NCBI RefSeq assembly: GCF_905220565.1
Contig: NC_059402.1
Location: 3,101,501-3,165,500, forward strand
DNA from: Melitaea cinxia
Lineage: Eukaryota; Arthropoda; Insecta; Lepidoptera; Nymphalidae
Length of the DNA stretch: 64,000 nucleotides
Reading direction: 5' to 3'
Part shown: positions 1 to 10,295 of the stretch, one piece after another
Layout of the letters: every line of letters starts with the position of its first letter
Numbering within the stretch: position 1 is the stretch's first letter
Notes under the pieces: model-generated
Told to the model about the DNA's origin: nothing
Databases searched by the model: none
The model's input: only the letters and a program-made list of their open reading frames with translations
Made by a program: the position numbers and the translations under genes

Positions 1-48
1 CGGCAGCGAATCATTTTAAGTCTCTCTTCTACTAATCCTTCACGATTT

Positions 49-395
49 ACTAAAAATACCGAGCTGAGCTCAGGTCTCTCTCTTTGGTTATTTGATAAAA
101 CCTAGTATCTTATGTCAAAATAGACAAAATGAATTCTTTTATAAAAATAAAGGAATTCATTTTATCTAGATTTGTGTCGGAGTGCCAGTCCGAGTTTAGG
201 TTATGTACGTTCTAGTAAACTTTTTAAAACTTCGGAAAGACCTATTGTAGTTCATATCCTTTTATCAAAGAGAAATAAGTTCTCCAAATGTCTTAAAAAG
301 AAAATACTAGGCTAAAGTCTGTTTGTTTATTATGGGATTATACACAAATAAAATAATAGTACCTGGGTGATCGAGCTTAGCTCGGTATTTCTAGT
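49..395. mobile_element. MITE-like element with ~23-bp terminal inverted repeats
   Basis: The left end (49-71, ACTAAAAATACCGAGCTGAG...) is repeated in inverse orientation at 373-395, with about two mismatches. An imperfect internal hairpin at 119-170 pairs two AATGAATTC-type arms around an A/T-rich loop. No coding frame lies inside. The right end abuts the tail of the next LINE. I infer a short non-autonomous DNA transposon; the superfamily is not identifiable and no target duplication is clear. Confidence 0.55.
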
Positions 396-2135
396 CAAAA
401 TCAAAATCAAAAATAGCTTTATTCAAATAGGCTCCACGAGCATTTTCGAATCGTCATTTTACAAATTAAAACTTTAAAAATAAATTATTATTTTTGTAAA
501 AGTGAAGCTACCACCATTTCGGAATGTAGATTCTGCAGAGAAGAATCGGCAATAAACTCCGCAGTTACTCTTTTGAAAATAATATATAAACCGTGTTTTA
601 GTACAAAATTAGAAACACGTTGCATGAAATACAGCGTCACTAAGTCCACACATCTTTATTAACTATGTAATCCTGCACCGAGTAATAAGCTTTATCTATT
701 ATTATTTTTTTAAAAAAACTTTAAATTTATGTTGAGACAATTCCAAAATCGTTTGTGGTATTTTATTATACATACGAATATCATAACCCAGAAAGGAAAT
801 GTTTACTTTGCGCAGTCGGAAACTTGGAGTTACAATTTTGTTATTCCTTCTCGTGTTTACAATGCGATTATTACTATTTATTTCAAAACAATGAATATTT
901 TGGTGGATATACATAATATTGTTATAAATATACTGCGACGCGATCGTTAATATGTCCACCTTTTGGAAAACATCCCGTAGGGAGACTCGAGCTCCAAGAT
1001 CGTAAATGCCGCGAATAGCCCTTTTTTGCAAGATAAATATAGTCTCAATATCTGCAGCATTACCCCACAGTAGCAGGCCGTAAGATATAACACTATGGAA
1101 ATAGTTAAAATATATTAAGCGTGTAGTTGCAACGTCGGTCGGTTGTCGTACTTTTCTAACTGCGAATGCCGCGGAGCTGAGTCTACCATTCAAGGATGAC
1201 AAATGGGAATTCCACTGAAGTTTTGATGCCAAATGTATCCGTAAGAAAACTGTAGTATCATTGACAATAAGCCTCTCGTTATTTATTATAAAATTATAAT
1301 TTGGATGCTTAACATTAGGTAACGAAAACACAACGCACTTGGTATTTTTGGCGTTCAAAACCAAGTTGTTTATTTTAAACCAATCTTGAATTCGCGACAA
1401 AGAAGCGTTCACGTCATCATAATTTACTTTTTTCCTATCAACTTTAAATATTAGAGAAGTGTCATCGGCAAATAGCAGGCAGATCATTTATATATATTAA
1501 AGAAAGAAATGGATCCAGAATCGACCCTTGTGGAACGCCCATTTTTTAGCACAGATCTAGACGACTTCATTCCGTTTATTGATACGTGTTGATTCTATTA
1601 GATAGATATGAAGCAATTAGATTAAGAGCTTTATCATTAACGCCGTAATACTCAAGTTTACTTAATAAGATCCCGTGGTCCACGCAATCGAATGCCTTTG
1701 ATAGGTCACAAAATATACCAATAGCATTTTGTGATCTCTCCCAAGCGTCATATATATGTTTGAGAAGTGCCACACCAGCATCTGTCGTAGAGCGACCTCT
1801 AGTGAAACCATATTGTTCACTGTGAAAAATTCCATTAACTTTAAATGGAAAAGAAGTTGATTTAGCCTAATTTTTTCAAAGGTTTTACTTAAGGACGGTA
1901 GGATTGAAATCGGTCTATAATTACTGGGATCTCTTCGACTTCCCTTTTTAAAAAGTGGTAAAACTTTACTACATTTTAGCAAATCTGGAAAGGATTTCCC
2001 CCACTATTAGTATTGTTAAAAATTAAAGCTATGTACGGAGCGAGGTCATCAATGATAGAACTAATTAATTTAGCTGAATGTAAATTGTATTTTTTGGAAA
2101 TCACATTTAAATACGAATTACATATTTATAAAATA
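396..2135 (-). mobile_element. 5'-truncated non-LTR retrotransposon (Jockey/CR1-type LINE)
   Basis: Read on the minus strand, RT-coding sequence runs from about 2120 down to 702. A 3' UTR follows with a conserved block (CTGCAGAGAAGAATCGGC on the plus strand, around 534-551), then AATAAAGC and a short (TTTTGA)n tail ending near 396. The same 3' UTR occurs alone at 15758-15960, which confirms a family end. The start is missing (no ORF1, no endonuclease), as expected of incomplete reverse transcription. The left end touches a MITE and the right end a Helitron CTAG terminus. Confidence 0.85.
702..1982 (-). pseudogene. Reverse transcriptase fragment of the LINE, frameshifted
   Basis: Three minus-strand pieces in different frames rebuild an RT domain. 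1662-1982 carries SNYRPISILPSLSKTFE (RT motif 1-2 region). 1576-1773 carries FCDLSKAFDCVDH (first catalytic Asp region). 702-1487 starts at FADDTS, the catalytic FADD box, and continues into the thumb and C-terminal region (for example SYGLLLWGNA, typical of Jockey-clade proteins). At least two frame changes and the loss of sequence between about 1490 and 1575 make it inactive. Homology continues upstream to about 2120 without an open frame. The family would nick and reverse transcribe at target DNA; this copy cannot. Confidence 0.85.
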
Positions 2136-2768
2136 CTAGCTGACCCGGCGAACTTCGTATCGCCTAACACAAACTTTATCGTATGGTATTAAAGTTCAAA
2201 TTGACTTTTAAGTATTATCACAAATCTTTTGTATCATCATTACAGCCTATACAGTCCACTGCTGGACATAGGCCTCCACAAGTTTACGCCAAAAATAACG
2301 TGAACTCATGTGTTTTGCCCATAGTCACCACGCTGGGCAGGCGGGTTGGTGACCGCAGTACTGGCTTTGTCGCACCGAAGACGCTGCTGCCCGTCTTCGG
2401 CCTGTGTACTTCAAAGCCAGCAGTTGGATGGTTATCCCGCCATCGGTCGGCTTCTTAAGTTCCAAGGTGGTTGTGGAACCTTGTTATCCCTTAGTCGCCT
2501 CTTACGACACCCACGGGAAGAGAGGGAGTGGCTAAATTCTTTAGTGCCGTAGCCACACAGCACAAAAATCTTTTGTATGGGAGTATAGAAAAGTGTTGTT
2601 TTTAGACTTTTTCAGGAAATTTAATTTTTTTTTTAGAATTTTTCTCTTCGTAAGAACCATCTTCGTACTTCAAGGAATATTTAAAAAAAAGAATTAGCCA
2701 AATCGGTCCAACCGTTCTCGAGTTTTGCTCTTAGCAACACATTCAGCGACTCATTTTTATATTATAGA
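2136..2768 (-). mobile_element. Helitron-like element (Lep1 type), interrupted by a SINE
   Basis: The left edge is CTAG followed by CTGACCCGGCGAACTTCGTA, the 3' terminus of lepidopteran Helitron-like repeats. The right edge reads, on the minus strand, TCTATAATATAAAAATGAGT and then the family block CTCGAGAACGGTTGGACCGA. A SINE-R copy with a 13-bp target duplication sits inside at 2235-2565, so the Helitron is the older insertion. No Rep/helicase coding is present, so it is non-autonomous. Confidence 0.8.
2235..2565 (-). mobile_element. SINE-R (RTE-tailed SINE-like element), full length
   Basis: Flanked by a perfect 13-bp duplication AAATCTTTTGTAT (2222-2234 and 2566-2578). In sense (minus) orientation it begins near GCTGTGTGGCTACGGCACTA and ends GGACTGTATAGGCTGTAATG. 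The last ~60 bases match the 3' end of lepidopteran RTE LINEs, where this sequence encodes a C-terminus like AYVQQWTAI. There is no tRNA B box, so the head is of unknown origin. Mobilisation by RTE enzymes is inferred. Reading frames inside it are not genes. Confidence 0.85.
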
Positions 2769-3198
2769 TGAATAATATTTTTTAAATATGTAATTCGTTA
2801 ATATGTATACGTTACCGACAATAATAAAAAATATAAATAAATATAAAAAATCTAAAATAAAAACATAATTAAGAAATAATAATGATAAAATATGAATAAT
2901 ATTTTTCGATTTTACTGACATAATAATAAAAAAAAAACTGGCTATTTCAAAAAAAAAAAAAAAAAAAAATAACGAATGCAATTAGAAAAAAAAAAGAAAA
3001 AATAGTAATCGATCTAGAAATTCGAGGATTTAAACCGTGGTCTTTTCGGTCGATCGCGACAGGCCGATTTTCCACCTGAGCTATCACAACTTTATTGACA
3101 AGTGTGAAATTTACCTTCGTATTCTAACGATATTTTTTCACTCCCTAAAAACAGGGATAAAACGGAAAATTTCAGGAAAATGGTTGGAGCCATTTCCG

Positions 3199-3236
<38 letters not shown>

Positions 3237-3339
3237 AGAATTGCTCGTTTAATAGTATAAGATAGATGCAAAGAAAGTTCTTTTCAATTCTTTTGTTCAC
3301 TCCTTACTAACCAATTAGCAAAGTAGGAGATTCTCAATT
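2769..3339. other. AT-rich DNA with A-tracts and a TA repeat; no gene seen
   Basis: Contains an uninterrupted A run at 2949-2969, further A-rich tracts to 3000, and a (TA)n microsatellite at about 3203-3233. The reading frames here are low-complexity and I do not consider them coding. Confidence 0.6.
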
Positions 3340-3525
3340 CACGTTGTCCCATTTAAATTTGATTGAGATCTGATGAGATTTTTTTGAGTTATATCTAGTA
3401 ACGTATTTATATATAATCGACTATTTTTACGGCTGACTACGTACCTACGTCACAAATGTTCACATTTTGTTACTTGTCAATCTAAATTGAAGTCAGTATT
3501 TTTTCATTTGCGAGCAAACACGATG
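3340..3525 (+). repeat. GCAAACAC dispersed repeat, copy 1
   Basis: Shares with several other places in the window an ordered set of blocks: CCCATTTAAATTTGATTGAG, GATCTGATGAG, a TACCTACGT block, TTACTTGTCAAT, AAGTCAG, and a terminal TTTGCGAGCAAACAC. The family is dispersed, non-coding and unclassified here. This copy lacks the 5' part. Confidence 0.65.
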
Positions 3526-3548
3526 ATTATAAGACTTATACATATAAC

Positions 3549-3612
3549 GATTATTCAACATTTAGGTTTATATATCATATTATTTGTGTATAAGCCTAAA
3601 TGTTGAATAATC
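3549..3612. repeat. 22-bp hairpin with 20-nt loop
   Basis: GATTATTCAACATTTAGG at 3549-3566 is repeated in inverse orientation at 3595-3612; pairing extends over 22 bases with one or two mismatches around a 20-nt loop. It could be a minimal MITE remnant or a miRNA-like precursor. No expression evidence is available from sequence. Confidence 0.6.
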
Positions 3613-3938
3613 TCATATTTAATAAAAAATATTGGTTTATCTTAGGTACCAGAAGATAATTGAAAAATTCTTTTTTCAACAAGCCGGTGTTTATATTAAA
3701 TCAATGAGGATCAATAGACAGATTGAAATGATATTCGATTTGCTTTATTTCTTCAACGTTTGTTCGAAATGAATGTGTATCGCGGGATAGAATGTTATTG
3801 CAGCTGGCATTTATTAGCTTTTCTGTCTATTGTTTAATATAAGCCTTGATGTATATGCAAGATAAGTGTATGTGTGTGCCTTTACATACTGTGTGCCTTC
3901 TAGTATGAAGCACTATGCCCTTTAGCTAGATACTAATT

Positions 3939-4025
<87 letters not shown>

Positions 4026-4040
4026 GTATACGTATATATA
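3939..4040. repeat. (TA)n microsatellite
   Basis: About 100 bases of almost pure TA dinucleotides, ending in TACGTATACG variants. The roughly 320 bases before it (3613-3938) show no recognisable feature. Confidence 0.95.
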
Positions 4041-4390
4041 AACAAACAGCAATTTTATTGATTTATCTATATCAATTGCTGTTTGTTTGTCTCGCTAAAA
4101 CTCGAGAATGGCTGAACCGACTTGGCATTTATTGATCTTGAAATATTTGTGCGAGTTCAGGGAAGTTTTAAAAGGTGAGAAACATAAATAATAAGTAACG
4201 GAAAACAGTAAAACAGTAATTTTCCAATACAAAATGTTCATAGCTGTTAAATATTTGATGTACTTGTCAAACAAAAAAATGTCTCATAGTTGTCAAATAT
4301 TTATTGGTGCGTTCAGAAAGTCTTTGGTCTATATTTTTTGGTCCATATTTTTCACACATATATCGTGATACGAAGTTCACCGGGTGATGA
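4041..4390 (+). mobile_element. Helitron-like element, degraded
   Basis: Contains the family block CTCGAGAATGGCTGAACCGA near 4100 and ends with ATACGAAGTTCACCGGGTGA near 4387, the plus-strand counterpart of the terminus at 2140. The final CTAG is lost. A 15-bp hairpin (AACAAACAGCAATT around 4042, inverse around 4074) lies at its start. Non-autonomous and old. Sequence from 4391 to 4729 shows nothing recognisable. Confidence 0.6.
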
Positions 4391-4742
4391 TCCGTAGTTG
4401 AAAATATATATTTTTTGAGTATATGTCGAAAATAGCCTGAAAGTTAATTCAGTGATGGTAACAAGCTCTTATAAGAGTTTTTAGAAGTCCTGATAAACTA
4501 AGTTTGCACCTTGTGAGCTGAATTCTATTTTAAAGTTTAGAAGTAAGATTTGTTTGACATAGAGAGATTTACTTCTGTGAAAACTTATACGTGTGGATCT
4601 CAACACGTATTTTAAAAAGGATGGAATTTGTTTGCAAAAATTGTTAGACATTTGTTACAACTTTAAAAAAAAAAAATGATCGTTTGATCTTATGGTACTT
4701 GACTAAATAGATCTCTAGGCATGAACGGCTGAACTGTTTGTA

Positions 4743-5054
4743 TGTTTTAGCCTGTGATATCCCACAGCGGGGCATATGCTTTTATCCCCATGTAGGTGGG
4801 ATCAAAGCTTAACCCTCTACTATGAGTAACGATCGCTATCAGGTGTACATGATAACAACCGGGACTGACGGTTTAACGTGCTCTTCGAGGCACCGTGGTG
4901 AAACCCATAAGTTTTGCACAAACACGCAGGCCACGCCAAACATCTGTATGGCCAACACAAATGTTTGTCATGTGCAGGAACCCGCAACCGCCAGCACAAC
5001 AGCTAGAAACCAGTGCTGTGGCCGTTGCGCCGACGCGTTGTCACTGAACTTTAT
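4743..5054 (-). mobile_element. SINE-T (tRNA-derived SINE), full length
   Basis: Flanked by a perfect 13-bp duplication TGAACTGTTTGTA (4730-4742, 5055-5067). On the minus strand it opens with a tRNA-like head containing GGCGCAACGGC (A box) and a decayed B-box region, continues through the family body (ATTGTTACTCATAG-type block) and ends with GATATCACAGGCTAAAAC. RNA polymerase III transcription from the internal boxes is the family norm. The 95-codon frame across it is not a gene. Confidence 0.85.
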
Positions 5055-5067
5055 TGAACTGTTTGTA

Positions 5068-5473
5068 ATTGCCATTGTATGCATAGAAGATATAATCAAG
5101 ATAACTTAAAAATCTATATAGGTCGGATAAAATGGAAATATTTAGAAGTAATTGATTAGTTTTGATTGAATTGTTTTCAATATATCTTATTATGACGAGA
5201 TGTTTTAACACGCACGTGGCTTAGTTCAGCTAAATTTGTTACAAAATCGTGAGCGGTTATTGGCAAATTGAATTTAGGGTTAATTATTTTCTGAAATTGG
5301 CCTTTAAATGTAAGGCACGTGTACTCTACTTAGATATGATTTTGTTAATAGCGTTTCTCACGTTTTTAGGAAACCCTTGATTAAAGAGTAGATATAAACT
5401 AAGAAACACGCTATAAATAACATCTTCATCTCGGTAATATTTGTATAAAATATGGTTGTAAATTTATATTTAA
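5068..5473. other. No feature recognised
   Basis: About 400 bases of AT-rich DNA without coding potential, repeats or structure that I can support. Confidence 0.5.
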
Positions 5474-5765
5474 CTAGCTGCGCTCGCGACTTCGTTCGCG
5501 TGAAATTTAACAAAAAAGTAATTGTTCAATTAGCAGAGTTACAAAATAAATAAATTTGTAAAATAAAAGTAGCCTAAGTCACTCCTTATTTTAATAGCTA
5601 TCTGCCAGTGAAAGTTCCGTCAAAATCGGCCCAGCCGTTTCAGACATTAGCTGAAACAAACAGACAGACAGACAAAAATTGTAAAAAATGTTATTTTGGT
5701 ATATGTACCGTGTCTATCATCCATATGCATTTAGTAAAAAGCTGTTATTTTAATATTACAAACAT
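5474..5765 (-). mobile_element. Helitron-like element (CTAGCTGCGCTCGCGACTTC end)
   Basis: Left edge CTAGCTGCGCTCGCGACTTC, then the family blocks AAAATCGGCCCAGCCGTTTC, (CAGA)n and TTTTGGTATATGTACCGTG. A related copy in the opposite orientation is at 60645-60885. Non-coding; the 72-codon frame through it is not a gene. Confidence 0.75.
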
Positions 5766-6689
5766 TTTATTTAAAAAAAAAATGAAAAATAAACTAGAGT
5801 TCAATTGTCAATTCATTGTCAAATAAACAAATGAAGATTACGAAATGGAGCAAAAATTAAAAAAAAACTTCATCCCTAATTTATGACCATTATTAATAAG
5901 TCAGTGCATAATTTTTTTTTTCTATCTGTTTGAGTCTTCTATTTAACCGGCGTAGTTAATGTGCCAAAATTAAAGCGTTCTAGTTAAAAAGGGAAGACAG
6001 AAACAAATGACGAAACCATAAGGTTTCTTTGTTGATTGCTGTAAAAACGCTAGCCAGTAAATTAACACGTGAACAATGAACGTCAGCTGAAGTTGAAAGA
6101 AACGTGAATATACAATTAAATATCAAAATTTTAACGTGCTTTCCTCCTTTTACGCAATATCAGGTTGGCTCATAAGGCTTCGTTGAGAAATAAAACGATG
6201 AATAAATTCTAACAAGTTAATATTATATACCAACAAGTTATAAATAATAATCTGAGAAAGTTAATTCATACAGTTATAGATTGATAGACTTGTTACTAAC
6301 CGCACGCGAACTTATAATTCCCGAGTTGAATGTCAAATGTACAATTGTAAATGGACCCACATAATAAGGACATACTTTTGAATAAATAATCGTCAAAATA
6401 TGTATACCCAGTAAAAAAGTAATGAGGTCGCACACTTAAAAACAGCCGTATTGAGAAACTCCTCAATTTTTTAATTTGGTTATGAAGGTAATGGTAAAAC
6501 CGTACAGTGCCTAACATTTAGTAGGGACTTTGGAAGCAAAAAATAAAAATATAATATATATATAATTTAGGAACTATAAAAGGGTTAACTTGTCACAAAA
6601 AGTCCATTTGCTTTCCAGTCACGACTAATTTCGATCATACTAGATAATATTTACAGCTCAAGTCCTGAGATAAATAATGGAACAGTCCA
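5766..6689. other. No feature recognised
   Basis: About 920 bases of AT-rich sequence. Short frames on both strands have no recognisable domain. A small GCCTAACATT/TAGTAGG region near 6510 and TATATA runs near 6550 carry no clear signal. Confidence 0.45.
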
Positions 6690-6860
6690 ACTAGGGCAAT
6701 ATTTTATGTTGTTTTGCTCTGTGCTGAGTGAGGTGGTCAGAGTTCCTGAAGAGGGTTAGGACTAGGGTCGGCACCACGCTTGTGATGTTTCTGGTGTCAA
6801 TAATCTACGGTTACCATCAGGTGTACCATACGTTTGTTTACCTAACTCTAGTGGTGTTAA
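6690..6860 (+). repeat. CCGACCTAG dispersed repeat, copy 1 (decayed)
   Basis: Order of blocks as in the better copies: GAGTGAGGTGGTCAGAGTTC, GGGTCGGCACCACGCTTGTG, ATGTTTCTGGTGTC, CTACGGTTACCATCAGGTG and TACGTTTGTTTACCTA. Family members end with a GCCGACCTAGTTGTATAAAA tail, like the 3' end of a retroposon. The autonomous partner is not identifiable here. Confidence 0.7.
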
Positions 6861-7544
6861 AAGTTTGCTTGATTTTTTATAAATTTATAACACTCTTTAA
6901 TAAGTTGGTTTTTTAAAAGTCATAAAAAAACTATTAAATTTTACAAGTATATCGTATGAATACAGATCTGAACTTAAAATTTAATATGAGGAGTGTAAAG
7001 AATTTCATTAGCGAACCGTTTTCCGATATATTCTGTTTCTCTCGGGCGGTTCGCTTGACTTCGATTTATGTCAGTATTCAAAACATTATTGATATATATT
7101 TTGTTATTAAATAAAAAAAAAGATATTATTATTATTTTAATTTTATTAATTATAAATTATATTAATTATAGTTTTTAGGATTCTATTAAGGATGTCCAAA
7201 ACAATGCGAAATTCCAAAACATCGATCACTATATCCTATTAAAATGTTATATCCACGTATCGCATCAAACTAGGACAACATTATGTATTATATTTATGTG
7301 GATCACATTACTTACTGCACCGACCCGTATTATTTAAATGTAATGATCAGTAATACTAGACATCGTTATTATAATGCTTGCAGCGTAACCAAACATGAAA
7401 TAGAGAATTTCACAAATTTATTTTTATTTATAATTTTTCGGCATGCTTAAATTATTTGGGATTTTTATAAGATTGATTGTAACGAAAATTTTGTTTAAAT
7501 TTAAAATCAAATGTTTGAAGCTATATAATTAAATCTTTGGCACA
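6861..7544. other. No feature recognised
   Basis: AT-rich DNA with ATTAATTATAAATTATATTA low-complexity patches around 7130-7170. No coding or structured feature. Confidence 0.45.
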
Positions 7545-7725
7545 TCCAGATTACATACATACATATAATCACGCTTCTTTCCCGTAGGGGTAGGCAGAGA
7601 CCACTTCTTACGACTTGCTACGATCCTTACATACTACTTTCGCTTCGTCCACTTTCATTATTCCCTTCATACATGCTCTTCGGTTTAGGGTACTCTTGAC
7701 CTGGCCTTTTTGTTTATATATTAAA
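7545..7725 (-). mobile_element. Short LINE fragment, antisense on the plus strand
   Basis: ACATACATACATATAATCAC followed by GCTTCTTTCCCGTAGGGGTA, GGCAGAGACCACTTCTTACG and CGCTTCGTCCACTTTCAT. I recognise this as the antisense of a common lepidopteran LINE 3' region ending in a (TGTA)n tail. Only about 180 bases remain. Confidence 0.6.
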
Positions 7726-7769
7726 AATTTGTTATGATTTTACTCAGAAAAGTTATCAATAGAAAAAAA

Positions 7770-7890
7770 GGGGGGGGGGGGGATTGGGGATTGGGTCGGC
7801 AACGCGATTCTGGTGTTGCAGACGTCTTTAAGCTACGGCAATCGCTTATAATCAAGTGAGCCGTACGCTTGTTTGCCGACCTAGTTATAT
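7770..7890 (+). repeat. CCGACCTAG repeat, copy 2, preceded by a G run
   Basis: An uninterrupted run of 13 G (7770-7782) leads into GGGTCGGCAACGCGATTCTG, CAGACGTC, TAAGCTACGGCAATCGCTTA and TGTTTGCCGACCTAGTTATA. The G run is an expansion of the GGGG part of the consensus. The copy is 5'-truncated. 7891-8164 shows nothing recognisable. Confidence 0.75.
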
Positions 7891-8164
7891 AAATAAAAAA
7901 ATATGTAAAATTCGTTTATAATAGTTACTAAGTTAAAGGTCTTCTATGAAATTATAGCTAAATTATGGATTGACATTCCACTTATAACTTGGCCGTTCTT
8001 TGATAAATTACAAAAAGCTTATAAAGAAGTGCGCCGCGAGGTGCGTTAATTTAAGGTCACAAGGATTTACCTAAGACATATTGTAATTAGTAATAAGCAT
8101 GTCATGGGTCCGGAAGCACATACAATAAATACACAAACGCCCAGAAAACGATAAATATTTGCAT

Positions 8165-8290
8165 TACCCGCCTGCCCAGCGAGGTGACTATGGGCGAAAC
8201 ACATGAGTTTACGCCATTTTTGGCACGAGCTAATGGAGCCCTATGTCTGTCTAGCTGTGGACTGCGACAGGCTGAAGTGGGTGAGTGATG
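8165..8290 (+). mobile_element. SINE-R, 3' fragment
   Basis: Begins CCCGCCTGCCCAGCGAGGTG and ends GGACTGCGACAGGCTGAAGT, the sense-orientation 3' third of SINE-R. Its 3' flank (8291-8365) is the inverse of the flank of the SINE-R copy at 14961-15281, so the pair was duplicated together or the flank is itself a repeat. Confidence 0.8.
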
Positions 8291-8365
8291 AATACCTTAG
8301 AAGATACTTTTAAAATAACCCCGCGAGGAATTAATGATCTCAAAAAATGACGCGATAATTTCGGT
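8291..8365 (-). repeat. Flank shared with 14885-14960
   Basis: Contains GATGAATACCTTAGAAGATA, TAAAATAACCCCGCGAGG and AATGATCTCAAAAAATGACG. The inverse, with few differences, is at 14885-14960, directly beside another SINE-R copy. Function unknown; probably part of an older repeat. Confidence 0.7.
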
Positions 8366-9338
8366 TGATCATTATTAAGTATATATAGCTTGATGTTCGC
8401 TACGCATCGTGTCGACTCGTTTTACGTCGTTCATCCTTTGGTCTCCTGAAGTCAGCGAGTTAGGTACGAACTGTGGTCAAATCCATATTTATTACTTTAT
8501 ACCTAAGTACTCGTAATATCACTACAGTGATTTCTAATGGGCAATATTATTTTACGATCAATAGTTAAACGATATATATTTTATCGCTGCTTTTAGAAAA
8601 TTGTTTTCTACCCTATAAAAGTTAGTACAGCTAACTTTTATTACTGCTAGCAGAATCATGAATTATGAATTGTAAAGTGGTTTGCGATCTGTCTTTTTTT
8701 ATGTCACTTACATCATTTATCTTGTCATTTTTACCTGTCAGTTGTTCGATTCACTTTAAAAGTTATGGTAAAGTATAATACATACGTAAATATATATACG
8801 GTGTATTTTTTGGTTTTGAGTTTAGAAATTGAAGTAGCTCTTTTTTATAAAAATAATTTCATAATAATAGTCAGTAAATACTATATTAATTTAAGGACGT
8901 TGACTTAGTTTATTGCAAGGAATATTTCTTCGATTGAAGTGAAATTTGAAAAAAAAAATGGGTTGTAAAAGTTTACTGTTTTATGTCAATTAAAAATACA
9001 CTGTAAAAACCAAGTATTAAAAGGGTTGACGATTTTATTTAGGATATCGTTATATTATCCTACATAAAATCGTATATATTTTTGTCATGTGAACAAAAGA
9101 TTCTATATATACACTGCATCTATATAAATACATACATATACACTTCATATATATAGATTACGTATATTCATATTTTAAATATTTATGACTTTAACAAGTG
9201 TAGTTTATATAAGTCAGTCTAGTTACAACAAACTGTGGCGCCAATAAGGCATGTAAGACAGTTTATTTCTATTTATAGTTATTAACTACTTAATTATTAT
9301 TATGACTGTGGACTGAAAATATATGATTATACTATAGT
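8366..9338. other. No feature recognised
   Basis: Nearly 1 kb of AT-rich sequence. TATATA-rich patches occur around 8795 and 9110-9170. No coding potential or convincing repeat. Confidence 0.45.
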
Positions 9339-9349
9339 TAACTACCCCC

Positions 9350-9705
9350 GTTGGCTGACGTCGCGTTGGCGCAACGGTCACAGCCATGGATTGACCTGTT
9401 GCGCTGGCGGTTGCGGGTTCGTTCCCCGCACATGACAAACATTTGTATTGGCCATACAGGTGTTTGCCGTGGTCTGGGTCACTGGGTGTTTGTGCAGTCC
9501 TTGTAGGTCTCCCCACCGTGCCTGGGAGAGCACGTTAAGCTGTCGGTCCCGGTTGTTATCATGTACACCGGATAGCGATTGTTACTCATAGTAGGGAATA
9601 TATCCGCCAACCCGCATTGGAGCAGCATGGTGGATTAAGGTCTAATGCTTCTCCTACATGGGGAAAGAGGTCTATGCCCAGTAGTGGGATATTACAGGCT
9701 AAAGC
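9350..9705 (+). mobile_element. SINE-T, full length
   Basis: tRNA-like head with A box GGCGCAACGGTCACAG and B box GGGTTCGTTCC (near 9413), body with GAGAGCACGTTAAG and GTTACTCATAGTAGGGAAT, and tail GGGATATTACAGGCT. Flanked by an 11-bp near-identical duplication (TAACTACCCCC 9339-9349, TAACTATCCCC 9707-9717). The reverse-strand frame through it is not a gene. Confidence 0.9.
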
Positions 9706-9756
9706 GTAACTATCCCCATCACACTTTAAATCATACAAATATCGTTTTTATTTCTT

Positions 9757-10025
9757 AAACGACTTCAAAAAAAGGGGGAAGTTGTCTTCGACTGTATTTT
9801 TGTGTTTTACAAAATAACTTTTTAGTGGGTGTACCGATTTTGATGGTTCTTTTTTAATCGAAAGCTGATTCTTATTGTGTGGTTACATTTTAATCGAGAT
9901 CTGACAAGTACTTTATGAGTTATCTCTAATACTGATTATTCAATTAACAACTTTTTGAACACTTACGTTGCGTTAGTTACCGACGTATGTTGAAGTCGTT
10001 TTTGTTTTGTTTTCGAGCAAACACA
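9757..10025 (+). repeat. GCAAACAC repeat, long copy
   Basis: Starts AACGACTTCAAAAAAAGGGG, then GTGTACCGATTTTGATGGTT, GAAAGCTGATTC, ATCGAGATCTGACAAGTACT, TGAAGTCGTTTTTG and ends GAGCAAACACA. It is one of the longest copies here and shows the family begins and ends with related inverted ACTTCAA/TTGAAGT motifs. Confidence 0.7.
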
Positions 10026-10295
10026 TTTGTACCTATCGATATAAATCTTGGCACGCTCTGTTAAATTTTTACTAAAACGGTTTATTTGGTAAATGCTATT
10101 GATCGAATGCTATTTTATACAGCAATGTATGTACAATAGTGGCACTAATAATGCTTCAAATCTTGCCTACACGTTTCATCAAATAGGCAAATTACCATAT
10201 CCACGTTACTACTGCAGTAACTTTTATTAAGCTAGTGTCCTTAGTTAACAAGTTTTTTAGACCGATTTTTGTTTTTAAATATTTCAACTAACAAC

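Noticed and set aside
4822..5109. 95-codon frame with many Cys and Thr
   Set aside because: It lies across an antisense SINE-T copy with clear target duplications.
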